Source: Galbula dea
Lineage: Eukaryota; Chordata; Aves; Piciformes; Galbulidae
Assembly (NCBI GenBank): GCA_013399015.1
Contig: VWZX01007020.1
Location: forward strand, 3,658,109-3,722,108
DNA length: 64,000 bases
Direction: 5' to 3'
The notes below the pieces were generated by a model that worked only from the letters and a program-made list of their open reading frames with translations, had not been told where the DNA came from and did no database searches. Position 1 is the first letter of the stretch; each line of letters begins with the position of its first letter. Below, piece by piece: positions 1 to 13,033 of the stretch. The translations under genes were made by a program, and so were the position numbers.

Positions 1-141
1 GATAAAGATACTCTCCCCATCTTTCCTGTAGGCCCCCTTTAAGTACTGGAAGGCCTCTATAACATCTTGCTATAACATAAAGATGCCAATAGTTACAGCA
101 TAACAGAATAGGACTTGATTTTTTTTTCTGGTTTTACCCAG
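1..141 (+). other. TBC1D5: end of upstream TBC1D5 intron with 3' splice site
   Basis: This is intronic sequence ending in a pyrimidine-rich tract and the acceptor ACCCAG at 136-141, directly before the exon at 142. I see no exon or repeat in it. Confidence 0.8.
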
Positions 142-213
142 CACATTACAAACCCTCGGAAAGCAGGACAGCAAGATCTGATAATCAACAACCCACTCTC
201 TCAGGACGAGGGG
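142..213 (+). CDS. TBC1D5: TBC1D5 exon (window exon 1), VPS29-binding loop
   Basis: The exon has 72 nt, 24 whole codons, phase 0 at both ends. It is bounded by acceptor ACCCAG and donor GTAAGT at 214. It encodes the stretch HITNPRK...NNPLSQDEG, about residues 124-147. Counting from the catalytic arginine in the next exon, the leucine of NNPLSQD falls on position 142. Published structural work on human TBC1D5 identified Leu142 as the residue inserting into a hydrophobic pocket of the retromer subunit VPS29. Its conservation here suggests that retromer recruitment is intact. This segment is an insert specific to TBC1D5 compared with ordinary TBC domains, which makes the gene assignment firm. 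Confidence 0.95.
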
Positions 214-2456
214 GTAAGTTGACCCCTGGTTCTATTGACACACGTGCTACTAAAATTATCGTCATCATACTGACACAAGTGAGTTCTTGCTGAAGAAGGC
301 AAAATGGCAGGTGCTAAAATCTTCCCCCTAAATTTACAAACTGACTCATGTTAACAATCAGTTCGCAGGCTCTGCTGAACAACCAGAAATGCTCATTTCC
401 AGGTTAATATTTTGGTTTTTCAAGAGCTTATAGGAGAGAAGGCTGTGGTGAACAAAAAAATCAGTGCAGGACTGTAAGTCCACATTCACAGCATATCCTT
501 TCTTTAACCAATCTGCTTTTTTATTGCTGTGTGTTTTCATTGTATACATAGAATGTTTGTAGTTAAGGGAGCGTTTAAACAGTCGATATGAAGGGAATGC
601 TGTTATCACCAAATTCTGAAGAACCCTACTCTAGAAGACTATTCAGCCTTGGAAGTTTTTCTCCAGCAAAAATAGAATTGTTGTATGTCTGTGTTGTATA
701 CGTGCTGAGTTAATGTGTAAAGTACCAGGCTGCAAGATAGGCATTTCTTCCAAGGTTTGTAGTTCTTTCGCTTTAGAGTTGAAAGAAACAAAAGTTTCTT
801 TTCTAATCAAAAAGCAGCCAGCTGCAAAATGAAAGATTCAGATTTTAAGCAAATACTGAAAATGTGGTAAAAGTATTTGGCCTGACTGTCATTAAGTGCA
901 GAGCATTCAGCACTCATTGAAATTCATAGGACTTCCTAGTAGCTTGGTATTGTCAAAGTCATGGCACATGGAGAAGGTCTTACATATAGATTTGGGATCT
1001 TAATTTTAGGCAGCCTTTTTTATTTTTAAACATGCTGGTTTTCTACTGCATGTTGTTATACCTCAAAAGCTCGTAAGTATTTTATAGCATGAATCTTTAA
1101 GCTTTTCTGTGAATAATGTTACCATTTTTGAAAATTCCTTTTCATCAAATTTTCAAAATAACTTTATACTTTGAAAATCATTTATTTGGCTGCGTTTAAT
1201 AGGCTTACACCTGGAAAGAAAGCCAAAGATACCTCTGGTGGTACTGCTTATACTTTGTTCACAAAATGAAGCCCATATTTTGTTTGTATTTAGTGTGGTA
1301 CTCTGCTTCATATTTAATGTAGACAGAGTTTTGCTTGTTGAAACATGGAAATATTGATAGGCAAATTGATGGCTCTGCAACTAGTAGGACTGTGCATGCC
1401 ATTCTTGTGTCCTTCTGGACAAAAAGTTGTGTGAAATGTAGAAGATTTATAGTGTTTATGCTGCAGTTTATGATTATTCAGAGTGGCACAACCTTATTTC
1501 TGCCTATGATGTGTTTAGGAGATGGAAGGAGAAGGTTAGCGTGTCCAAGTATGTGGCAGGAGATTAATCTATAAAGCAAAGCCACAGGCCAAATCAGGCA
1601 TAGGAGTAAAGAGTGAGGTACCTTTGAGCCTCTGCAGTGATTACCTTTTCACTGCCCTGGGTTTTGCTTCCTTTTTGCAATGCAGACTCTGTTTCCTTCG
1701 TCCTTTGTTCTGATGGACAGTGGTGGGAGCAGGGGCAGGGCAGATTCAAAATGTGATTTAGCTGCGCGGAAAGAGCTGTGAGTCAAAAAGATACTAATTT
1801 TATGTAAGACATTGTCAGGGATCTAAGTACTTTTAAAGTTTGGGGGGTTTTTTTTCAAAGTTTGTAACATAAATAGAGAAGCTCATTAACATTTTCTTTT
1901 TTTGTTATTTTACCTTCCTTCTGCTAGGCAACATTAATTTACTTTCTCTTTTCCTTCTTGGAAGCATAAGCCACTGTGGCAATCAATTGTTTACAGGAGC
2001 ACGAGAAGTTCTGGAAGTATTGTAGCCACTCTTTGTATGGTGTTTCATTCAATGGTGCTGCTGCTATCTGAAAACTAACCTGCATGAAAAGACTGCATTT
2101 TGTTCTTTCTGTATTTTGACCAATATGACCAACCTACCTTGCCTTTCTAAATATTCTTCATAGACCCCTTACAAGTAACTCACAGACCTGCAGCCATTTG
2201 GTGAGCAAATAGAGTGAGCCTAGAACAAGGATCCAGGAACTTGAATGTCATCATCTCTGATCTAAACTGACTTTCTCAGATACATTGGGCTGGTCACCAA
2301 CATTCTTTTTGACACATAAAATATTGATATGCCTATCTAGCAGGAATGTGGTGGATTAATTGGTTAATAGTTGTTCAGTACTTTGCTGGTGTAGTATATA
2401 AGCCGTAAGCATTAGTAGAAGTCTCTGTTTCATACAAATATTCTTCCTTATTTCAG
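214..2456 (+). other. TBC1D5: TBC1D5 intron, no recognisable element
   Basis: The intron is 2.2 kb with a consensus donor GTAAGT and the acceptor TTATTTCAG. It is AT-rich with short T and A runs. The open frames here are short (up to 84 residues) and resemble nothing I know. I recognise no repeat. Confidence 0.75.
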
Positions 2457-2524
2457 AGTCTTTGGAATAAATTTTTCCAGGATAAAGAGCTTCGAGCAAT
2501 GATTGAACAAGATGTGACGAGAAC
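2457..2524 (+). CDS. TBC1D5: TBC1D5 exon (window exon 2), arginine-finger motif
   Basis: The exon has 68 nt, 22 codons plus two bases, with acceptor TTTCAG and donor GTATGT at 2525. It starts SLWNKFFQDKEL and ends with MIEQDVTR plus a split threonine. The I-x-x-D-x-x-R of IEQDVTR is TBC motif A. Its arginine (R169 in human) is the arginine finger that helps the bound Rab hydrolyse GTP. The motif is complete, so the GAP should be catalytically competent. From memory human has lysine where this bird has threonine before the arginine, a position not required by the motif. The last two bases AC are completed by the first C of the next exon to give Thr170. Confidence 0.96.
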
Positions 2525-5500
2525 GTATGTAGATCTTTAAAGAAATTTCTATATCTAAATTTAGATTCTGCAATTTTACGTGGTATACATTATATTGTGT
2601 TTTCCTGACTACAGTTAGAGTAAATGTCAGGATTGTTGAACATGAATGTGTAGAAACATACATTAAATGTATAAAAATACAGCTTTCTTGCAGTGAAAAA
2701 CGAGAAAATTGAGTTAAACATTAAACCCTGGAGATTTTTTGGTATCATTGGAGAAAAGCTCCTCTAAATTAAGATATTAGGAAATGTATTACTATGTGAA
2801 ATTTAAAGTAGAGTTTTCCATTTGAAGCGAAGAGAGGGTAAGAGAAACTGAAAGGTCTTTTAACTAAATGATGGCCATAATAAAAGATTGAACAGATGAT
2901 TTTCTTTAATTCCTAACACTTATTCAGTCGATAATTTAAAAAGCAGTTTTTAATTAGTAAGGGAAATGTCACTCATCTAGAAAAGTTGAGCATTTCTATT
3001 TTTATTTGCCACTTTTCTAGTATTATTTGTCACGTATGCCTTGCAGTGTATTGTGTTTCCATCTTTATGGCCCTTAGGTCATTCCTCTTTAGGAACTTGT
3101 TTGAGTTCCTGAAAATATGTCTTTTCAGAGTGGAAACGTCAACTGATGTGTAAATCTAATTAAATTCTTTTACTTGTTTACTACCATGTGAATTTTTACT
3201 GTATTGCAAATATTTTTCCTTATAATTTGAAAAAAGTGATGGTATTTACAAACCCCAAGCTTACATGTTTTCACTTACAGAAACAAAGTTGTGCAGAACA
3301 AATCATTGCTGTCTGATTTTGGGATATTTTATATGTCTGTCCCTCGACCCATTCGTGAATGCATTTTGCCATGAGATGTATAATTAAAATCTGAGTATGC
3401 TTCCATGTGCATTCTCACAACAGATGGTATTTTTTGTTTGTTAAAAGAAACAGTTCAAGATGTTCTAAGATTAAAATATATACGTATCTAAACTGTAATT
3501 GCAGAATAAAAAGTTGAATGGAGGTTGTGTTGGATGTAAGACTATTATTTTATTTAAATATGTGTACACACAAAGTCCAGGCTCTCGCTCTGGCAGATAG
3601 CAGAGTGAGCAATACTCACTAATATGAGTACTAATGACTAAAAAAATTCCATTTATGGAAATGTCTATGCAAAATAATACCAGTGTGTATTATGTGTCAT
3701 CAATATCAAAATAAATCAAACAATGAAGGAGCAAAATATATCAAAGCCAAAGTAGCATGTTTTTTTTTACAGACTACATGCACTTATATATACACTTGTT
3801 ATTTGCTTAATCATAAAACCCAGTGGGCATTTTATGTATACATATGTATCTGTTTGTAAATTATCGTTAGTGTAAGAAGCAGTAAGTTCTGCATTCACTG
3901 GCTTTGGAATGTAAGCACCCTCACTTTACTGTTGTCCTTTTCATTTCCATGATTTATATAAACTCCTGGAGTTAGAATTTTAAAAGTTGTTATTAATTTA
4001 CAAATTTTTTTTAACTGGAGATTAAAATAGGTCATATTCAGTTATTTGTAGCATCTAGCTTCTATTTCTTATTTCACAAATATTTTTATATTCTTTGTCA
4101 TCGAGTTTGGTATGCCATTACTCAACAGCATCAAGTAAATAATGCTGTAAAGAGTAATGCTAACTGCACACAGAGTAACAAACCAGAGTCTCATCTATCA
4201 AAGCAGTAAAAAATTTATAGTGTTTTTATTACAATTCTCTGAAGTGTAGTAATAATACATGTAAAAGTAGGTAAAAATATGCTTTTAAAATTGTTATTGA
4301 TTTAAATAGTTTTAAATTTCAGAATTCTATTACCTAAAGGGAACTGTGATGAAGTTTGTTCATGTGTGTGTGTTCATATGCATTTTGTGAATCCTTACCT
4401 CACCTACTAATTAGATTTATAAAATGTAAATGCTCACAACTGGGCTTATCATCCTTTAGTGTCTATGTACCTGGAAAATTCTAGGACACAAACCATCTTT
4501 TCCGAAAGTAAATTTCTAGCATAGGTCTGATGAATCACACTGTAGACAAGTATGTTTTTCCTCAGTAATTATAAGCGGCTTCTAGCTCACATGTACCTAA
4601 CTAATCTATAGTCAGATAACATCAGATGAGAGTAGCCCAATCCACAATGTCTAAATATCACTTTTTGCCTGTTGCCTGATAAGAACTTGCACTGTTTACC
4701 AAGGTAAGGAAGGATTTTGTTAAGTTAGTCCTAGCTCATTAGTGATCAACATCTCTTATTATTAATCACCTGATATATTTTTTAAGGTAGTTGAGACATT
4801 CAGAATGGATTTTTCTTCAGCTGTCTAAAAATGTGTGCTTTTGATATGGCACCAAACACCGTGTCTTTCTATCTCAAATGAGAAGCTTCTATAAATGAGA
4901 GAGGGAAGGAGGGTAAGGGAGGTTTACTGTAATGCAAGTAAAAGCCTTGCTTTAAATGTAGATAGCAGTACCATCCAAGTTATGACTATAATACTGCATT
5001 CTGTTATTCTACTTAGAAAGGAAGGTGTGTGAACTAGCAACATAACAACTCAGACTTAAGACCACAATTATTAATTACTGTCATTCAAAAGAGGTACCAA
5101 GGAACAATGCTGATTTATTTTGTGATGATTAAGAAGGTAAGTGATAAAGAAGGATTTTTTAAAATATTCTGCAGAAATGGAAATGGGCAGATTGGCAGAT
5201 GCAAGACTAGCTACCAGTCAAATGAAAATACCAGTTTATTTACTGGCTTCACCTTGTATCTCTAGGATTGTAAATGGCAAGTTTTGATTACCTTCTTTCT
5301 CTCTCCGGTATTTTAAGGAAACAAAATGCTTAGGGGGCATTCCCAGTAATAATCAAGTGAATTTCTTTTCATTTGTAGTGCTATTTTTATATATTGGTCT
5401 ACCTAGTTTCTGCTTCAGGAGTAGCAGTCACAGTTTTGGATAATAGAAGTTGTGTGAAGATGTGTAGTGATGGGTGCTACTGTTTCAAACTCTCCATCTC

Positions 5501-8012
5501 CCAAACAAAAAAACCCCACCCATAAAAAAAGTAGTCGGGAAGTCATTAGGCAGCTACATCCTTCCTTAATGTATAGAAGAGATGGGAAGAAACAGCAATC
5601 CATTGAGTGTGAAGACAGGAGACAAAATCTAGTTTCTATGTAAGAGGAGGGACAGTGTGAAGGGAGAGCTACCTTTATGCACCAGTTTATTCCTTTTCGA
5701 GAAAAAAGTGACCGGTGCGGGGAGGAGAGCAAAACCTTTGCAGTTGCAAGAGCATCTTCCATTTTTTTCTGGCTTAGTAGCTTTCCTGATTCTAGCTGAG
5801 TAATAGGGTTGAAGAATGGCAGGGAATGGAATCTGTTCATGAAACGAAAGATGTCCACTCCATGGCTGTGGTTAAGACACTCATTTCTTTCTTCCAACAG
5901 ATTTGTTTCATAAAGTGTGTGTGCATCCTTTTATTTGGTTACCAGCATAAGTTTCTTCTGTGTCAACATCTGGCTACCACTTTAGGGGCCCCTAAATGGG
6001 CTAAATTATTTTTTTTTTTAAATGAGAAGTAACTCATGCTCATCTTCACTTTCAGAAAGCAGTACTTGAATGCACTGTTGTCTGATTGTTGCAGATGTGG
6101 TAAACAGTCTAGCAAAATTCCCATGTCTTTTTGCAGTCTTTCTCAGAAATGTAATTAAACATAATATTCTAGTGTTCATGAGAAGTATTCTTACCTTGCC
6201 TAATTTGAGAATATTGTATTTGTAAAACAGTGCTTTAATCATAAAATGACATTCTCCATAAAAATCCATCCCGAACTGATAGTTCCCTCATGATCTCTTG
6301 TATTTACATTTATTTTAATTAATACTTCAGCCAGCTTATTCCTGAGTTCATTATTATCCTTTCTGTCACAATCTCTGGTATTACTAGATTGTCACAGATA
6401 TCTCTGTGTATTTTTGAGTTTTCTTTGTTAGTCTTCTCTTCCTAAACTTAATAGGGCAGGTCTGAATAACAGTCCTTCAGAAGTAATCTCTTCAAACCCC
6501 TAAATTATGTCGATTGCCATCTGCTGTAATGCACTTTCAGTCTCAGCTGTGTCCTTCCTTTACAGTAATAAGATTAGTACAAGTGCATACAAGTTTCCAA
6601 ATGTTGGTCTACCATTCCCCCTACCAGGTGCCAGGAAAATGTTACATTCCCTCATTCCAATGCCCTTCTCAGGACTTCAGCATTGCTGTGTTTAAGCCAC
6701 AGTGTCTTCTCTGCCTTGACTCTTGATTGAAGTCCTTCATCCAATGATTTCAAAGCACCTTGTAAATTTTGAGACAGCTACTAAAAACAGTGAAATACCT
6801 AATTATGTTGCATCATAAGATGCCAGTAAGGTATATTGTTCCTGAGAATACTGGTTTTCATATTAATTATGAGTATTCTAACCATCTTGTCATTAAAATG
6901 CTAATAATTTTTCAAATGTTCATGAAATACTGAAACTTGGTGTATATGCTTCTTCTGACATACTCTTCTTTCTTCCATTTTGTTCCAGTTTAAAAATGGA
7001 AATTTTACTGACCTCCTTAACGTATTGTAGCTCTTATACTCTTCCTTTGCCCAACTTCTATCTTGAGAAAAATTAAGAGCGGGGCCAAGCACTATTTGTG
7101 AAACTGCAGGGAGGCTGATGATTCAGTTACACTTACCAACCTAACACAGATTTTAAAAATGTGTGTGTGTCTTATCAAGTATATTTTTAATTTATGGAGA
7201 TTTGACCTTCAATGCTTATTTTTACAGTACTTGAACCAAATTAATCAATAGAAACTGTTTGCAACAGTGTTAGTGTTGGCTGACTTGGTTTTTTGAGGAG
7301 AGAAGTGTCTGCTTGTTTGGGGGGTTTTTTTATCATGCTCCTTTTCTAAGCATTCCTAGCAAGTTTTGAATTCATTGGTGAAGGAACCAGCAATCAGTGG
7401 AGCACAGTTAAGTTACTATTGGGATACTGTGCCATCTGAGACCAGAACGATCTTCTGGGCTAGTAGGTTTGGTAGTCTATGTGCAGGATGGAGAGGGTAG
7501 ATTTTTGCTGAAGTCACTGCTTCTCATTCTGTCTCCTTTCCTTCTGCTTCAACTCAGCTCGCTTTCATGACATGGACTAGGAGAAAAACTTGATCCTTTA
7601 GGTGGTTTGGAAGGTACTCATATGGTATATCATTTTATTTGCATTAGATTCTCCAAGTCATTAATTTTCAGTGGATTGGCTGTGTGTAAAAAATTGATGA
7701 TTAAAACAATCTTCCATTGTATATCATTCTTGCAGATCTCTAGTTTTCATAATGTAAAAAGGGATTACTTATTTAACTATAACTGTTGATGTCATATATA
7801 TGTAACAGACTGAGGTATATTAAAGAACATGGTTCAGAATTTTGATTGCAAAACATATAACAAGTCCTTAGAAGTATTCTTACACTAGCAGCACCTACAA
7901 TTCACAGGGCAATGGGACAGCAAACAAGGGAGCTGTTGTCTTCCCTAAAACCATTTCTAGAAGAGATTGAGATTCCATATTGTTTACTTTCACTGTATTT
8001 CTTCATTTTCAG
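2525..8012 (+). other. TBC1D5: TBC1D5 intron, no confident element
   Basis: The intron is 5.5 kb, donor GTATGT and acceptor CATTTTCAG. It is mostly AT-rich unique sequence with short homopolymer runs, including a T run near 6008-6019. The longest open frame is a 160-codon antisense frame at 5415-5897. It begins with TTG and has no recognisable domain, so I treat it as chance. The stretch around 6450-6730 is less AT-rich and could be an old decayed repeat, but I cannot name it. Confidence 0.7.
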
Positions 8013-8115
8013 CTTTCCTGAAATGCAGTATTTCCAGCAAGAGAATGTGAGGAAAATTCTTACAGATGTTCTGTTCTGCTATGCCAGAGAAAATGAGCAG
8101 TTGCTTTATAAACAG
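8013..8115 (+). CDS. TBC1D5: TBC1D5 exon (window exon 3), ends on the catalytic glutamine
   Basis: The exon has 103 nt: one base completing Thr170, then 34 codons, residues 171-204. Acceptor is TTTTCAG and donor GTAATG at 8116. It encodes FPEMQYFQQENVRKIL, then TDVLFCYARENEQLLYKQ. The YKQ at its end is TBC motif B (YxQ), whose glutamine (Q204 in human) is the glutamine finger replacing the Rab's own catalytic glutamine. The exon ends exactly on this glutamine codon. Both catalytic fingers are therefore intact, on two adjacent exons. This is one of the best conserved exons in the window. Confidence 0.97.
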
Positions 8116-11100
8116 GTAATGAAAGTACTGTACAGGTGGCATTCATTGACTCAACATCTTCTATGTGGTTTGACAATAATGTAGTTCTGTTCTATCCAAA
8201 GCTGTATCATAATGCTAAAGTAATCAAAGAGCTGCTTGTCAGCTGGATAGCAAGAAAAGTAAGCTCACTGAATAACATATGCTTTTTCCTCATAAGACAG
8301 GCCCTCAAATTGTTTTCTTTAAAGTTGCTAAGTTGTCTAACCTCAAATTTCTTAATAAACAACATCTTTTTCTTTAGTGTAGGTTAAGAGAGAAAAAGAA
8401 AAGTTTTCTGTGCTTCATTAAGGAAAGAAGTATGCAGCAGAATTAAAAATAATACTGAATAAAAAACCCCCATAAATAGCTACTTGTAAAATTTAGGCAA
8501 AGTTACTATTTTAAGTTTTATGTAGTATTTTAAGTTCTTTCTCTAAGTGCTAAAGCCATGCAGTGCATTAGGGAATAGGTCCCTTATCTAACCCTGTGGC
8601 ATCCAAATACAAGGGAACTGACAAATGCTGCTGAACTGAAGGATAAGGATGCTACAGACATCACTTTTACAGTGTTACCTTTAGGAGAGTCTGCTCAAAC
8701 CATTTTTGATAAAATGGTAAAAAAAAAAGCCTTAAGGCTGCACTAGCTATGCATCCATATGTGATGCAGGCTAAATGAATTTAACATTTGTTCTGAAGGT
8801 TTTGTAGTGAGTATAAGCTTGATATGAAATGAATATAGCAGGACCAGTATGCAGAGTATCAGCCTGAGTGTATTTGTATTTGTTTCTTCAGCCTGTCAAC
8901 TGTAGGGTGAGTAGAGACTGACAAACTGCTTGCATGGACAAAGGATAAACTGTAGAGCAACAAACTGTAGGTAGACAGAAAATTTTTCATTACAAAAATA
9001 CAGACATTTGGTGAATGTGAGCAAGGAGTAGTCTTGCATGAGGAGCAAGAAAAAAAAAAAGATTAGTGAGCTGTATTTTGAAGGGCACTGCTAATGAAAA
9101 CACTTCAGCAATATTCAGCCTCCCCTTTCTAGTGAATATAGGCCAGAGTACTGATGATGGGAAAATGGAAGAATACATTCCAGCTAATTTAGTCTATCAT
9201 TTATTGAACAAGAAGTATTATTTTACCCTTTGATATGACTTAAAAGGACTTAATTACCCTCTGCTCATATTTAAAATTGTCTTGATTCCTTAGCAAGAAA
9301 TAATACCTTTCTACATAAGGATGGAATATTTAGCCAGATCAAATTTAAAGAAAAAAGCCCTGAGTTTCATCACAAGCTGTTAAAGCTATTATTTTCTACT
9401 AGGTGACACCCCGTTTAACATAGACCATATTGTTAATAGTTATGGGATTTTATTGAATTAATGAGACTGTTATCATGTAGTAGAATGTCTTGCTGAGTTA
9501 ATTGAAACTGCAGAGATTATATAAATGGTATTAATGAACTTTGACTGCCTGATGCCTCTGCTTTAATAAAGACTGCTTGGTGGGCTAAATGAACATAGGC
9601 AGATAAAAGAACAGGTTCAATTTTGCGAGCCTACAGGCTGTTGACAAAGAAAACTTCCTTACCTCTGTTTTCAACTGGTGTGCATCAGTAGCGCAGTAAT
9701 TCCAGGAAGGGGTTGGCACAGAACTAAAGGGAGAGATGAATTATAGAATTTTGGATCATCAAAAACTGTTGATTTAATTTCTCTGAAGTGTGTTCAGTAT
9801 ATCACCCAAGTCTCATGGTGCTGTGCCAAGACGAGAAAGTAGCAAATTATTGTGGTTTTCCTCTCTTGTTATGAACATGTGACACTTTTATTAGGAGCTT
9901 TTCTTTTTCCTTATCTCATTTTAAAAGGTTAAGTTTGGTTGGTTGGTTTTTTGTTTAAAATTAATGCTCCTGTAAGCTTATTAGTAACAATCCTATCTTT
10001 TTCCCTGTGTCCCTCTCTTTTTAGGTCACATTTCTTTCATGTCCATCAGCACCCTTCTCTGAATTAACTGATAGGAGACACAATTTGTGGTGATGGCAGG
10101 ATGTGGGGTTTTTCCCCTCTGTTTTAACAAATACCTGTGTTGCTGTCAGTCTTCCTATGCTACTGTTTTTATTGGTTCTGATTTTACCATTGACTCAAGC
10201 CCCACTTCCCATGCTAATTTCCACTGCTTCAAAGCCTAGTTTATTTTCTTGAAAATAATGATGGATGCTGTCAATAACAAATCACCTCCAAGCTTCTTTC
10301 TCCACTGTGACCTGAATACAAAGCCCAAGTTAGGGAGTTTGACTTCGTATTCAGTATCAATCATGAGACTGGTCCTGTTGTTCACGATGAGAACTCTGTC
10401 TCATTTGTATGACCACATACAAGAGCTACATTTGCAATTGTAATTGTAACACTTGCATCTGTACAAGACCCAGTACTTCTTTCATACTATTTGGAAAAAG
10501 TTAGAGTTCCTTGATAGTTGGCATACTTAGAAATGTAAATAAAGTGTATCTGAAGTTTACAACATCTTTTGAAACTATTACATAGCATCAGCATATAGTC
10601 TTACAAAAAGCAATCAATAATGTCTGTTTAATATGCATATATGCATGAAAGTTGTCTTTGTAGTAGAGTTTGTGGGTTTTTCACCAGCGTGAAGTAACAT
10701 TTTATTTGAGGAAAAATATATTTTTGTCTCTAGTCAAATGAAGTGGAATGTTATGAACATGTATTACAGATTTTAAAGACAGACTCTTCACTAGGATCAT
10801 TGAATTTTTAAATAGCAGCTGTAAATACAAAATCTAAAGAGAATACTATATTGTACTTAATAATATGCAAAAATTACTCTTATCATTCTTCTGTAAGATT
10901 GGTTCCAAAATTCTGGTCCTAGTTACACTAGAAAGAAATAATGACAATTAAGCTAAATTGCTACGCTATCTGTTGTTCGCTCATCATTTGGTTGCTGTTA
11001 GAGAAGTCAATATAAATTTGAAATGCATTGATTCATTTTTCATTGTAGAAAATGCTATATTTCTGGTTTTATTTCTAAACCATAGACTGTATTATGAGAT

Positions 11101-12944
11101 CAATATTTTGTTGTAGCTGGAAAGTGTCATAAAATTATCCGAGCTCTGTCAACTTATTTATTAACACTAAAGAGTTTTAGTAAACTGCAGCATTGAAAAA
11201 AATATGTGTATGCATATTACACTGGTGGCTTTTCTTGCCAAGCTAAAAATCTCTAAACATTTGAAGTACTCTTGTAACTGAAAGATCAGAGGTATGTTTT
11301 TGATATGCTGATATTTCATCATCTGTTTGTTTTGCTTTTGTTGTATGTGGGCAGCCACATTATGATTCTACTTTATTATAAATTTGAGATATTATGTTGT
11401 AAGAATGTATGATGTGCTTTTATCTTTTATAACTAATTCTTATTTTATGTCCTCTGTCTTTTTCTTCAGCTTGTGTGTTTACAGCTTAGGTGATAGTTTT
11501 ATTAGATAGTCAAGTTCTGGCAGTTACATTTCTCTTATTTCATGTTAGTATATCAGGGCAAATAAAATATTAGATGTGGAACTATTAATTAATTGAGAGC
11601 TATGAGTCTGTATGAAAGTACAACTGGAGTACCTGCAATTTATTTAGATATTTTTCTCACTTATATTTATTGTGTAATCCTGTACCTATCCCCCTGTCTC
11701 TCCTGTTCCTTTCCCTCATGGTATGGCATTAGACTTTCAGAAATCTAAAGCTGTCAATTTGTAATCTAACCCATATTATTGTATTTTGGAATTTTACACC
11801 AGCTTCTGAAATTGTCTACATTGGGTTTAATATCTATTTTTTTCCCCCCAACTGAATTTCTATTTAGCCTTCATCTTTCTAAGTAGTTCCTAAATGTTCA
11901 GAAAGAAAACATCCCAATTTAAGTAACTTTGTTGTCTATTGCTTCAACCACTCAACTGACTGCTGTTGGTGCAACCCTACATTTGAGGCTTAATAGTCAT
12001 CTCAGTCCTGAATAAATTAATTTCCTAGGATTTCAGATGATAGAGAGAAATTTCCAAATCTTTTTTTTTTCCCCAACACTGCTAGATACTTGACTTCCCT
12101 CTTACAAACAGAGCAGATTCTCTAACTTGCATCCAAGCACACTCAGAATAGGTAATGATCTAGAGGGGCTTCCACATGTACTTCTCTGCTCAGTTTGAAT
12201 CACGTAAGCAAAATCCTCACTATTTCTTATAAAAGTTAAAGAGTTTCATTAGTTACTGGATCTGTTTGATACGTATGAAGCTGATAAGCTAGCTCACCTA
12301 TATTGAATACTCCTCTCATGATATATTGAATATCAACTATCAGTTGATACGTCAGCAAAGCAGCTGCACAAGTGTGTAGCGTTGTCGTTGCTAAGATCTG
12401 TCCATCACTGAAAGGTCTGGAAAAGCAAGTGGAGAGGCCTTCTAGTTTGGAACTCCAAGCATAAAAGTAGAAAAGTTTCTCTCTGGGGACCTATCATCTG
12501 ACTCTGACAGCAGCCTGAAATGCCTTTGAGCATGTTAGGCCAGACCTAGTGCTCTTTCTGCCAACAAGGTAGACAAGATGGCCTTCCTGGTCCCCTGTCT
12601 GCCCAGAGTACTCACCTGGAGTTAGGACTGAGGCTCCACCTGGTGAAGTAGTTGCACATTTGAACTGGAACACTGCTGGAAGCACGCTTTTCCTTCTGCA
12701 CATAGGCAAGGACTCCAGCTTGGGCACCTGCAGTGGTAGTTGGTCGTTTTCGGACTGAGGTCAGGATTTTAAATCAGAATTTAAGATAAAAGCCATTGAT
12801 TATGAAACCATTCTGTTAAGATATGTGAGTGTTCCTGCGTTTAGTTAGTCTGCACTTAATATTGCTGGCTGGCTGATGCTGTGCATTAGGAGCTATTATT
12901 TGACTGGAAAATCTTACTATACTTTTGCTTCCTTTTATATTTAG
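8116..12944 (+). other. TBC1D5: TBC1D5 intron
   Basis: The intron is 4.8 kb with donor GTAATG and acceptor TATTTAG. It is mainly AT-rich unique DNA. The stretch 12490-12760 is richer in G+C than its surroundings. It contains, on the minus strand, a consensus-like 5' splice site CAG/GTGAGTA (12618-12609) and a 77-codon antisense open frame. I see no recognisable protein or transposon in it. Confidence 0.7.
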
Positions 12945-13033
12945 GGTATGCATGAACTTTTAGCTCCCATTGTCTTTATCCTGCATTGTGACCACCAAGC
13001 TTTTTCACATGCCAGTGAAGCTGCACAACCAAG
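12945..13033 (+). CDS. TBC1D5: TBC1D5 exon (window exon 4), ends in a GC donor
   Basis: The exon has 89 nt, 29 codons plus AG, about residues 205-233 with Ser234 split. It encodes GMHELLAPIVFILHCDHQAF and then SHASEAAQP, the TBC core helices that follow the glutamine finger. The exon must end after CAACCAAG, because the next exon begins C-GAG-GAA and restores Ser-Glu-Glu as in the known protein. The following bases are GCAAGC, so the donor is GC rather than GT, in the strong flanking context typical of GC-AG introns. The next possible GT, 8 bases downstream, would break the frame. No other odd feature is seen. Confidence 0.94.

Noticed and set aside
5415..5897. 160-codon antisense open frame, the longest in the window
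   Set aside because: Its first codon is TTG, no domain or motif is recognisable, and it lies entirely within an intron. Such a length is possible by chance in 64 kb.
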